From Sipunculus nudus (taxonomy: Eukaryota > Annelida > Sipuncula > Golfingiida > Sipunculidae): 64,000 nucleotides of DNA. The DNA is taken from contig CM049310.1 of NCBI GenBank assembly GCA_026874595.1, forward strand, positions 23,724,058 to 23,788,057, given 5' to 3'. Positions 53,613 to 63,874 of this stretch are shown piece by piece. Position numbers and translations under genes: made by a program. How positions within the stretch are numbered: position 1 is the first letter of the stretch; every line of letters starts with the position of its first letter. The notes under the pieces were generated by a model, which saw only the letters and a list, made by a program, of their open reading frames with translations, was not told the DNA's origin and made no database searches.

Positions 53613-53752
53613 GTTATATACTCTAGAATTTTATGTAAAATTTTTCATGCCCACAGAAGAACTGTTACTGGCAGCAGTGAGTGTTATATACACTAGAATT
53701 TTATGTAAAATTTGACATTCTGAAGAGCTGTTAATGGCAGCAGTAGGTGCTG
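53613..53752. repeat. 70-bp tandem duplication
   Basis: GTTATATACTCTAGAATTTT begins at 53613 and GTTATATACACTAGAATTTT at 53683. Both are followed by ATGTAAAATTT and 'gaagagctgttaatggcagcag'-like text. Confidence 0.85.
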
Positions 53753-53941
53753 AGTGTATCATGGATTATGTAAGAAAAACGAGTCCTGAGGAAGAATCCA
53801 TAAACAGGTGCATCACATGTAGTGTAGTCATGGGTCAGAGTTCACTTGGTCAGATATGTTTTTGTATGTGCAGCATTTTGTTACAACCTTATTTTGTATG
53901 ATCTCACGAAGGTCGTGCCTTCCATTTTGGTTATTTTCATG

Positions 53942-53947
53942 AATAAA
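53942..53947 (+). terminator. Candidate polyadenylation signal
   Basis: AATAAA followed 20-40 bp later by a GT-rich stretch (CTTGTGTCCGAGTTTGTC). It would end a 2.8 kb 3' UTR of the LRAT-domain gene. Confidence 0.4.
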
Positions 53948-53965
53948 CCATCCGTCTCTATTACT

Positions 53966-54632
53966 TGTGTCCGAGTTTGTCTATGACACTAAGGTAACTA
54001 ACTCCAGCACGTTAACATTCCAGACAGACGAAATATAGACTTAAATACTCCCTCTTTTAAATGATTTATTAATTTTTTTTAATTGGCATATATAGCATAT
54101 TATCTTGCGTTTATGACTTTTGTAGCACATCCTGACATTTTATTAAATTAAAGAATCTTATGACGACTGTACACTTCAGCTTAATTTCGGAGGAAGAGAA
54201 TGGATTATCCTGGGCTTGATTGACCCATATACATCGACCATCTGAATCTTATCATTTTTAGCCAGGCGGGGCTACACGTATAAAATTAGAAATTATCAAT
54301 TATCATTTTAATTAGTCTGTATTATTATGGTGATGGAATGGTTTCGTTAACTGAATAAGTAGCTTTCGGACACTATTAAGTCTATATCGCTTTTTACCAG
54401 CATATATTATTCCGCGTATTTGGAACCCAGGCTTTGATCTCTTCTCCCGATGCGCAAAACTATAATGGCTCCACCTACAGTCTCGTTATCACAGAATGGC
54501 TCCTTGAATTAGTCAGATCAATTAGTGCCCATGCACTGACCTTGGGCAGGTTGATCTTTTGAATAAAAGAGTGTTTGACAGCCGGTCCACAAAACAAGGC
54601 AATAGCGGTACCCACAATTTAATTCTATATAA
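53966..54632. other. Intergenic, no feature
   Basis: AT-rich with scattered unique sequence. Nothing recognised on either strand. Confidence 0.45.
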
Positions 54633-56520
54633 TTAGCTTAGCTGACTATAAGTCATCTGAGCTATAGTCGTGGTCCATTGTCCGTCGTCCGTCCGTCTGT
54701 CCGTCCGTCCGTAGATATGGCACGTTTTGAAACCGTAAGAACTAGGAATCCAAAATTCAGCATAATGTTAGATGTCCCCAAGATCTCCTACCAAGCCGAA
54801 AACTGGGTCTTTGCGACTTCGTTCCTTTGAGAAATTAAGGAAAAACCTCAATTTTTTATTAAAATCCTATTTTAACACTTCAGGACTGCCTAATATCAAA
54901 ACCACTCATCTGTTTTTCCTCATATTTACCATAAATATTCCTCTATATTCTTCCTATGTACATGCCAGAAATTAAGTCTGTAAAGTATAAATTCTTTAAG
55001 TTATGGGCCCAAACATAATGGACTTTGTAAAAAATCAGGAAAAATAATAACTCACTTAACATGAACAATTTTGAAACTAGAGTCTATTTTCTCAAGTATA
55101 TAACTATGTTTAATTAAGATTCAATTGGTTACCATAAATTAGATCTGAATTTTGTAAATTTTTTAAGTTATTAGCTTAAAAAAAATCAGTACCTTAAATT
55201 TTGCCCAACTTTGACCATGGCACGTTTTTTTCCTGTAAGCACCATTGATTTAATTTTCACAGCATGTAAACATAAATATTTAGTTTGTCTAAATCTGAAA
55301 TTTGAAAATAAAAGCTTGAAAATTAAGCTAGTTATTGATTTTTTTTTCTGTAGTCACTTGCTTTGATTACAGATGCAGGGTCCCACTCCAGGTCACTGGA
55401 AGTCAGCTATGCCAGGGTTTCTGATTTGTTACAGTCACTGGGGGAGATCCCCTGCTGTGACAGGTGTACAGTTATTCTCATATCACCACCCCAATCACCC
55501 CCCCCCCCCCCCCCGGCAAACACAACCCACCAAGTGTTATGCAGTAATTATTATTGTTTTCACTGTATCTCCTTAATTGTAATGCTGTTTCCACTCCGAT
55601 ATGCAAAAACTTTCCTTGAAAAAATAATTCAAGGTGTAATCCAGAAGATGCAATGTTGTGTAATGTAGCATTTTTAAAGAAATAAATTTTCTTTTAAATG
55701 ATTTTAACAAATATAAATGAACCCGTCAGTATGCTTAAATTATTATAAAATATGAAACACATTATGGTTAAATAAAGACACAATTAAAAATTGTGAAATC
55801 TAAATCAAGTATTATTTTTAGATATTTATTGTTTTGCAGATTTAAAAGATATATTTTTGTGGTAAAAAATAAATAAACATTTGTATGCATGATATGGTGT
55901 GATCTGACAAGATTGAGATTTATGATGATGCAATGGAGAATTATGAATCAACTTTTATATTCAGATATATATGTTAAATTGGAAATGTATAGAAATATAA
56001 ACTTAAATTAGAAAATAATTGATGTGATAAAAAAATCAGGATTTAATACAAACATTTGTTCATTATTTTCCTGCCTCAGCAGAATCTGAGATCAGGCTTT
56101 GTTTGCCCTTTTTATGTTGTTAATTAGCTATATTTCAACTGTATACATTTCATAAAAAAATACATATATATTTAATAATATATATTATACAAAAAAATAG
56201 ATGCAATCGAACAAATTTGTAAACTACTGAAATGTCAACAGTTAATCGAAAAACCAACTAATGATCATGGTAATAGTACAGATCATTTGTTCACAAACTG
56301 CTCACATGCATTAGTTTCAACATTAGGAAACACATGGTCAGGTCACAAAATATTTTTTGCAACAATTTCTTGCTCATCAATACAAACCAATCATATAAAC
56401 CAACCATGGCCTTTATTACCTCTTCCTCTTACACTTTATCTCCATTAGATATTATTTTAGATTTTTACCTTCAAGGTTAACGTCAGCTGAGCACAGTGAC
56501 CCATAGGTCCCTTGTTTTTT
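54633..56520 (+). mobile_element. HINE/Helentron-like family 1 element, most complete copy
   Basis: It begins with a T-flanked hairpin (54635-54663) and a CCGTCGTCCGTCCGTCTGTC run. It then carries modules shared with 20500-21986 and 23526-25293, including GGCACGTTTTGAAACCGTAA and CTGTTACAAATCAG-like text. It ends CAGCTGAGCACAGTGACCCA then TAGGTCCCTTGTTTTTT. A 9-bp CTCAGCTGA-type sequence is near both ends in inverted orientation. No ORF. Hairpin end, subterminal inverted repeats, T-rich flanks and tandem modules are the described traits of Helentron-associated elements of bivalves; the assignment is inference. Confidence 0.6.
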
Positions 56521-56811
56521 ATTGTTAAGATTGACCAGAAATGGCTACATGGACTGTTTGGAAATTCAGGATGCCCATCGATTAGACCTTGTAGTGTCTC
56601 AAAAAGACACACTTCAGAGTCTACACATCAATATGCTACAACATATAGGCCTAAACCTTTATATAATAAAAGGTTCAAAGACGGACACTTAAAAAATGAC
56701 GTTATGGTATAACAACAAATTTGGCCTAAAAAACCGATTTAATCCTTGGATTCCGGAGCACGCGAGACAGGGAGGATATAATTTCGTGCAAATTAGCCCC
56801 CATAACGCAAC

Positions 56812-56813
<2 letters not shown>

Positions 56814-56862
<49 letters not shown>
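56814..56862. repeat. (AT)n microsatellite
   Basis: AT dinucleotide run that abuts the minisatellite. Confidence 0.95.
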
Positions 56863-56865
<3 letters not shown>

Positions 56866-57260
56866 TTGTTGCGTGTCGGCTGGAGATTGTAGCTGACCGT
56901 GTCGCATTGTCGCAAAGGTAGGATATATCCTGGGGTGTGTGTCGCTGACTGTCGCAGCGACAGTATCAATTGTTGCATGTCGGCTTGAGATTGTAGCTAA
57001 CCGTCGCACATTCTCATATTGTCGCAGAGGTAGGATATATCCTTTGGCGAGTGTCGCCAACTGTCCCAGCAACAGTATTAATTGTCGCGTGTCCGGCTTA
57101 ATATTGTAACTTACTGTCGCACATTGTCTTAGAGGTAGGATGTGTGTTGCACATTGTCGCAGCAACATTGCCAGCGGTATGATGTATGATGAGGTGTGTG
57201 TCATAAACTGTGGCACATTGTCGCGGCGGTATGAAATGTAGGCTACTGGAGTGTGTGTCG
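56863..57260. repeat. Degenerate minisatellite, unit 104-112 bp
   Basis: ATTGTTGCGTGTCGGCT (56865), ATTGTTGCATGTCGGCT (56969) and ATTGTCGCGTGTCCGGC (57081) start successive units. Each unit holds several short GTCGCA phrases and 'gaggtaggatatatcc'. The 180-codon open frame on the minus strand here is translation of this array. Confidence 0.85.
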
Positions 57261-57946
57261 CAACAAGATACATGCATATACTTGGGTGTGGGGCTTGTTT
57301 CGCACATTGTCGCAGAGAGAGTATGGATTGGTGTGTGACGGCTTGAGACTCCATGCCTAACCCTGACCACCACCCCTAGAGGGTTGAAGAATTGGAGGTA
57401 GTCCCAACTATTGCCCACCGACTGGCACCTACGGGATTTTCTGTAATTTACCTATTGGAAAGTACACATTAGCTGAATGCTCTAGAATCTTCTGTCATCA
57501 TATTATAATAAATCATGGTACAGTAAGTCTAGTTGCTTACATAATAAACAAAATACTATGTTCCTATTGAACAGCCTGAGGGTTGGCCAAAAGCGGCTTT
57601 TACTCATATTGTCAGGGCTAACCAGCTTTAGCCGGCTTATGCTGGTTGTTACTGGTCAATACCGGTTAATATACTGCTCATCTGACAAATCATTCATGCA
57701 ACAATCTTTATAGCGCAGGCTTTTAAGTAGTTGCAGTGATATACTGCACATCTGACAGAACATTCATAATCTCACTTTTTTAATGGGCATTAAAGTAGAG
57801 GCTGTAATGAAAGTTAACCGACACAAAGCCTAACTCTATAGGGCTAGTGCAGTGAACCATGTGGTTACTATATATAGATGGACTTGTGGAAGCGAGACAG
57901 TTATGTGGTCAAACTTAATTAGTCTTCATATATATGATCTTGACCA

Positions 57947-58740
57947 CAATACTGGATTCACTGTATGGCGCCGTGATAAACATTGTTTGTTCTTCAAGAC
58001 TGACTTGCATTATTAAAGGATGTTATTGAAAAAGACTAGCTGTGTGTAGGTTCTTGTGCACAAGCTTTCGGGTGCTCGGCCCTCTCCTCAGGTGTAAATG
58101 GAGCTTTTCCTCAAGTAGCTGTTCCCAGTATGGTTCAGTTGACCAGGATTATGGCAAAGCTTTACACCTGAGGAAGGGATAAGGGTCTAAAACACTTCTG
58201 GTCTGGTTGGCAGTGTGGTCTGGTTGGCAATACTGCCAACCACACCACTATATGGGATGTTTAGCTATTAGTATACTAGTCACCCTCTATGCATCAGTGC
58301 ACAGCCAGCCACACCATACCATCTAATTAGATGAATAGCTATAATGCCTATATAAACAAATGGGGGCATGATAAATCTATGTACCACTTCCATATAGTAC
58401 CATATAGTAGTGTTGCAATTATCTTATATGGCAAGGTGTATCTTTTTTTTATCTGAAATCAGTGTTTATACCAATAATCAAAAGTTGATAAAATTTACTA
58501 TATTAAATTGAATGAATGATTAATTAATCAGCAAAATAATAGATATTTATGATATATAATAATATCTGTAGTGATGGTGTATATTCCACAGCCAATTAAC
58601 TTTACACACACATTAACCATGTATGTGTGTGGTTAATTCCCATTGATCTCATTTGATCTCATGTGTTCATTTTGATGTAACAGTAACTATTAGTAACCTT
58701 TGGTGAGTTGGTTGTCAGAGTGGGAGTATGCTGTGACAGT
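57947..58740. repeat. Left arm of a large inverted repeat
   Basis: Reverse complement of 59910-60682. It is nearly exact from the outer CAATACTGGATTCACTGT to about 58270 and more diverged inward to GTAACCTTTGGTGAG (about 58695-58709). Confidence 0.9.
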
Positions 58741-58787
58741 ACTAAGGCATACGTCTACAAAACCATTAAATAGAATAATAAAAACAA

Positions 58788-58834
58788 GCAGGGTATTCGA
58801 CTTAAGCGAGTTCGACACAACGAGGTTTCACTGT
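58788..58834. repeat. Solo end of a pogo/Tigger-like DNA transposon
   Basis: On the minus strand the sequence reads TA, then CAGTGAAACCTCG, then TTGTGTCGAACTCGC. CAGT..AACCTCG after a TA is the usual terminus of pogo-class Tc1/mariner elements. The other end was not found. Confidence 0.45.
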
Positions 58835-58879
58835 ATATATATATTTATATATGTATATATATTTATATATATATAAACA

Positions 58880-58934
<55 letters not shown>
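58832..58934. repeat. AT-rich microsatellite in the inverted-repeat loop
   Basis: Imperfect then pure AT dinucleotide runs, 100 bp in all. Confidence 0.93.
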
Positions 58935-59909
58935 TTGTAAATTGTAAAGACAAACTAACTCCGACACTTTGGCAGCTTTCAAGCTTTTATTAGGGAAATA
59001 CATAATATTGAGAAAAACATATATAGATAAACAAACTATGCTAATATTTCTGTCAAGGATAATAAATGGAAACCATTAAGCAAAGCAAGTTTTAAGAATA
59101 GTTCATACATATTTCATAAATTTTTTTTGCTTTCAGTTCGGTAAACTGTCCATTGAACAGTGATTTGAATTTAATAATGTTAAGACCTTTTAGATCAACA
59201 ATTAACACAAATATATAAATTATATAATCACATTATTTGCTATTATTTATTTTCTTTTTCGGCAAGATGGGCTTCGGCATTTTGGGTTCGGTATTCTGGG
59301 TTTCGGCATTCTGGGTTTCGGCCATCTGGTCGACTACCTTTGTACATGTATATTTAGGTAAATGTATGATGCCTTCATTTCTTGTTCTTCATCATGTTTA
59401 TGTAATAGTCATTTATATATTGTCTGTCGTATGATTGTATCTTATATGTTTCTTTTTCTTATATCACTTATGTCTTATATTACTTTGGTGATTGGTGCAA
59501 AAAATAATTTACTGTTTACCTCCTATGAACTGTGCACTATATTTTTAATATGTTAAATAAAATGTTAATAAATTATTGCCATTTGTTGGATATAGTACCA
59601 TCTGTTGGAACTTTTTTACAAAGAATTAATTCACTCTTATGAAAACTCCACCTTCATTAATTTGCAGATGTATTATTTTAAAAAGCGATTTATCAAGTTA
59701 TTGCTGGAACTATTTGTAATCGTTTGGAGAGAATAACTGATAGTAACTGGATAATAGTAACTAACTGATAATAAGTATAGTGTGTTTTGTACCAATTATT
59801 GTACATATTGGATATTTAAAGTAGTTTTTATGACTTATATAAAATAATATTAATGATTTAAAAAAAGATCATGCCTTCTTTAATGTACTGTAACTGAAAC
59901 GTTTCATTT

Positions 59910-60682
59910 ACTGTGACCACCAAGTATGACAACTGACTCTCTCAGATAGTCTTCTCACCAAAGGTTACTTTTACATCAAAACTCATTATAGGTTACTGTT
60001 ATATCCTGACAAGTTCAAAGGTAATTAGCCACATGCAGTCTCACAAGGCCATCTTACTAATAACAAAAAACTTATTATATTTAAAAAAAATTGCTTACTA
60101 GCAGGGTTTGGCTATACATATTGTGTATTTAATTTGTATAAGCAAAAGTTAGTTATATAAAATAGTAAATTTATTCAAGGTTACTGTTATGTGGATACTG
60201 TTAATTGTCTTTTGTATATACCCACCATCCCCCAGTAATTACTCTATTGCACATATAATCAGATAATGGCCTGGTGGGTTATCTGTTAAGCTGTTTATAC
60301 AGCTACTCATCTAATTATATGGTATGGTGTGGCTTGCTGTGCACTGATGCAAGGAGGGTGACTTAATACATCCCATATAGTGGTGTGGTTGGCAGTATTG
60401 CCAACCAGACCACACTGCCAACCAGACCAGAAGTGTTTTAGACCCTTATCCCTTCCTCAGGTGTAAAGCTTTGCCATAATCCTGGTCAACTGAACCATAC
60501 TGGGAACAGCTACTTGAGGAACAGCTCCATTTACACCTGAGGAAGGGGGCCGAGCACCCGAAAGCTTGTGCACAGGAACCTACACACAGCTAGTCTTTTT
60601 CAATAACATCCTTTAATAATGCAAGTCAGTCTTGAAGAACAAACAATGTTTATCACGGCGCCATACAGTGAATCCAGTATTG
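59910..60682. repeat. Right arm of the large inverted repeat
   Basis: Partner of 57947-58740. It carries TTTACACCTGAGGAAGGG in both orientations (about 60465 reversed, 60530 forward), followed by GGGCCGAGCACCCGAAAGC. The CTGAGGA ... GAAA arrangement resembles motifs at the ends of Penelope-like retroelements. Confidence 0.88.
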
Positions 60683-60800
60683 CCAACCAGACCACACTGC
60701 CAACCAGACCAGTAGTGTTTTAGACCCTATTGGAGGAAGGGGGCCGAGCACTCGAAAGCTTGTGCACAAGAACCTACACACAGCTAGTCTTTTTCAAAAG
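60677..60800 (+). repeat. Truncated tandem copy of the arm module
   Basis: AGTATTGCCAACCAGACCAC through CACAGCTAGTCTTTTTCAA repeats text first seen from about 60402, a 275-bp offset, with an internal deletion after TTTTAGACCCT. Direct partial copies beside inverted ones recall the pseudo-LTR arrangement of Penelope-like elements. Confidence 0.8.
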
Positions 60801-60801
60801 G

Positions 60802-60960
60802 TGTCAACCATTTACATTACTTTTTGTAAGTAACAGACTAGCACGGCATTTCAAAACTTTAAAGGATGTTGTTGTTAAGCAAGAGGCTATCGGGATGGCG
60901 ATTAATAAAGCAAAATCAGAGCACGGGCGCTTGAATTATATTAGTGTAGATTTTGGTTAA
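60802..60960 (+). other. Unrecognised possible coding tail
   Basis: In the frame closing at TAA 60958-60960 the sequence reads RLARHFKTLKDVVVKQEAIG followed by MAINKAKSEHGRLNYISVDF and Gly. Its composition is balanced and protein-like, unlike the surrounding DNA, and a GTAAGTAACAG stretch just before it could hold a splice acceptor. The upstream part of the open frame is repeat sequence. It may be a captured exon or the end of a transposon protein. I do not recognise it. Confidence 0.3.
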
Positions 60961-60970
60961 ATTTATTGCT

Positions 60971-61740
60971 TTTCTGCATGGGTCATTTCCTTATAACTTT
61001 TACTTATCTGACATTTTCTTAGCGTATTTCACACAATATGGGTCATCTCTTTATTATTTACCTCCTATATGAGATAGGCAGGCTAGAAGCTCCCGTCGTT
61101 AGGCCCGACAGCCATGGCATAGCCACCGAGAACGCACTTTCTGATTGGTTGGTATGTCTACTATACTGGAGTTTTCAGATGGTGACACCGCTGACGTAAC
61201 AATGATTCAGCCAATCACGCATGTACTTCAAGCTTAGCCTGAAACCGATGTGCCATGGCTGTCGGGCCTAACAACGGCCGGGGGCTTCTTGCCTGCCGAT
61301 ACCTCAAATATTTAGTAAATAATAAAGAGATGGACCATATAGTGCGAAAAAACGCTAGAAAAATGTCAGATAAGTAAGGGCAAAAAAATTAAAGGTATGG
61401 TTCTCAGGCACCGCCCGCATCAATTTTAAACCCCCGCATCAAAAATTTTTATTTTGATTTTCAATAAAAACTTTCCAATTTTGAGCTGCTGCCGCTCCGA
61501 CATTTCTTTCAAGAAGTTAAAACCATACAATTTCCTTTGTTTTGTAGTGCTTTTAATTATTTAGCAAAATAAAACTGTTATTTTCATGCTTTTCTCTTAT
61601 CATTTGACATTTTTATCGAAACATAACAAAAAATTTAAAATAAAAAAAGCGCCCGCCCGCATTGATTTCTGAAAAAAGTGCCTGAGAACCATACCTTTTT
61701 TTATTTTGGCCTAATAGTATGGAAATGACACAGAAAAGTA
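60971..61740. mobile_element. Foldback (snap-back) DNA element split by a MITE
   Basis: The left arm (60971 to about 61130) and right arm (about 61240-61375 plus 61715-61740) are inverted copies. Anchors are CTTATCTGACATTTT, CATCTCTTTATTATTTAC and GTTAGGCCCGACAGCCATGG. The outermost segment of the right arm (GGAAATGACACAGAAAAG) lies beyond a MITE, so the MITE inserted into the right arm. No ORF. Confidence 0.8.
61378..61711. mobile_element. Tourist-like (PIF/Harbinger) MITE, copy 3
   Basis: 334 bp bounded by TAA duplications (61375-61377 and 61712-61714). Ends are GGGCAAAAAAATTAAAGG and TTTATTTTGGCC, with inner GGTATGGTTCTCAGGCAC and its complement. Same orientation as copy 2 and inserted in the foldback element. 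Confidence 0.85.
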
Positions 61741-61760
61741 ACACGTTTAACCGAGATCTA

Positions 61761-63329
61761 CGGGTATTTCTACAAAAAAATGTCGCATTTCATTTCCCGA
61801 ATCTATATTTGTTACTGAGAAATTAGCAAATGCTAAAAATGACATGAATAACCATTCAGATTGTTGCTAAAGATATAACCATTATTATGAGATAAAAATA
61901 ATTTAAATCGGAACAGAAATACATACAGAAAAAAAGCTGCAAATGTTACTATACCCTTAAATTTCCGTTGTCCCTTTCTCTCGGATCTTAAATTCAAAAC
62001 AGCGTTTTTCTGTAACCACTGTTCCATTTATATAGATTTTGTTTTCCACGTTGTCACAGCGGTGAAAGTTTATTAAGATGATATTTTTGCTTGATTTTTC
62101 CTGACCGTTTTGTTTTTAATACAAAAATTTGGATATAAAAAGTATGTCTCCCAAAATATACTCGGCACCGTTACCTGACCTTTTGACCTTGCAGCGCGTG
62201 AACAGAAACCTCTTTGCTGATGCAGGGAGCAGCGTTTATTAGAGTTCAGGAAATTTTGTACACATAATCCACAATTAAATTTAGTAACTGTCATATAAGT
62301 GTTCTCTGTTAATCATTAAAGGGTTAAAAAAATCACCGTATGTTTATTTGGACTCGACACCGTTACACCTGCGAAAAATTAACCGTCACATATAACACTT
62401 CGAAAATGGCTTCCTCTTGTTGTTCATATAGTGATAACTCGTGCTGCCCTCTTAGGGACGGTATGGAAGTAATTTTTGTCCTGCATTTGACGTATAGATG
62501 AAAAAAACTCAGCACCGTTACCACTCGAAACCGTTACCTGCATGAAAAATAACGGTGTCGAGAGCAAGGTAACGGTGTCGAGAACTTGGTATTAAATCCA
62601 AATTATTGAAATAGAATTTGAAACATATTTTGGGCTAAATATTTTAAACATTTGCGTTTCTTCTATTCAAACAGGCATTTGCTTGTTTTAATACATAATA
62701 CTGGTATTCAAGTAGTCACTACGGTTATTTTTACTTCAGAAGCTCGACTCCGTTACCTATGCTCAACACCGTTATCTATGCTCAACACCGTTACCTAGAG
62801 GATTTAAAACCATGTTTAAATTTTATTTTCTGTGCATTCAATAAAATTAACAAGGTATTTCGACTCAAATTCTGAAGGTAGATGTACCAAAGTACTTTGT
62901 CCGGTAAATCCCTGCAAAAATAGGAATAGAGACAATTTTTGTTTTCAAAAGTTAATTAAAAAGAAGAAAAAATGTTCTTTTTTACACACTTTTTTTGTTA
63001 AATTCATAACTGAAATTTATGTTTTGATTTTATCAAAGGCTATTAATTTTAATTTTATCGAAAATCACAAAAAAACTAGTCAAAACAATTTCTGAAATGT
63101 GCAAGTGAGATTTTACTGCGTGTAACGGTGTCGAGAAAAAGGTTCGAACATATTTTCACCTTACCTGGACTATTTATAAAAAAAGGAAACTGAAAAGTGC
63201 ACTACTTGCATTATTTTACAATTCTAACGATATTTTTCTATAAATTAAGTTTTGTTATATCAAAATCAAGATTAAAAAAAAATCACCAAGAAAACCCTTG
63301 AAATGCGACGTTTTCTGTAGAAATACCCA
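61761..63329. mobile_element. 1.57 kb TIR element with a dispersed 15-bp motif
   Basis: The left end GGGTATTTCTACA then ATGTCGCATTTCA (61762-61792) is matched in inverse at the right (TGAAATGCGACG then TGTAGAAATACCC, 63298-63329). The interior has no transposase-like frame but carries ten copies of CTCGACACCGTTACC-type sequence. Target duplication not identified, superfamily unknown. Confidence 0.65.
62161..63135. repeat. Ten dispersed copies of a 15-bp motif, consensus CTCGACACCGTTACC
   Basis: Forward copies start at 62161, 62353, 62508, 62524, 62743, 62762 and 62781; reversed copies (GGTAACGGTGTCGAG) at 62550, 62568 and 63121. Most match the consensus in 13-15 positions. Spacing is irregular, so this is not a tandem array. 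Confidence 0.92.
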
Positions 63330-63874
63330 CACACATATAGCATTTCAAGCGCCTGTGATCAGAGTCAGTTTTGAGTCAATTCAGTCTTGCTTTGACTTAA
63401 ACTCCATGCTAGCTTATTATTGCTGCATGTTTGATCTTAACATTTGATACGAAGACTTTTTGGTACAAAGCTTTGATATTGGTGTGGTACATGAACTGTG
63501 ATATTTAGTGATAGGCTGCCAAGTTGGTAGCCTGCTATCAGGCACAGAGAGATTCTAATGAGATGGGCACAGTGAAGCACCTTATTTGTGACATTTATTA
63601 TTGAACTTATGTCATTTGACAAGTCAAACGTAAATCTTTACATTTAAAAACATGCATATTACCGCTCTGAGTTAACCTTGTGTTATCATTACAACTTTGC
63701 TATATTGATATATGTTTTATTTGTTTCATAATCCTTGACCTTGTGTCATTTCAAATCATTAACTTTAGTATTTCCTGGCACAATGTTCAAGCTTGTATAA
63801 CAATAAAAATCTTTTAAAAAATAATTGTTGTTGTGGTATTTTAGGTTTGGGGCATTTTTTTATCCAATTGAGGT
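63330..63874. other. Interior of the 6.4 kb insertion, no feature
   Basis: AT-rich sequence without recognised repeats or coding potential. AATAAA at about 63802 is unassigned. Confidence 0.4.

Larger units (their letters stand above)
51132..53965 (+). other. Probable long 3' UTR of the LRAT-domain gene
   Basis: Non-coding sequence with no exon or transposon structure, leading to a good polyadenylation context at 53942. A C run is at 51952. The 3' end could be earlier; this is positional inference. Confidence 0.4.

Noticed and set aside
56812-57354. 180-codon open frame on the minus strand
   Set aside because: It is translation of the GTCGCA minisatellite and an AT run; repeated peptide phrases and no domain.
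60530-60575. Definite hammerhead ribozyme
   Set aside because: CTGAGGA and GAAA are present but the first stem II pair is A-C and no UH cleavage site follows the stem III hairpin, so only a weak resemblance is reported.
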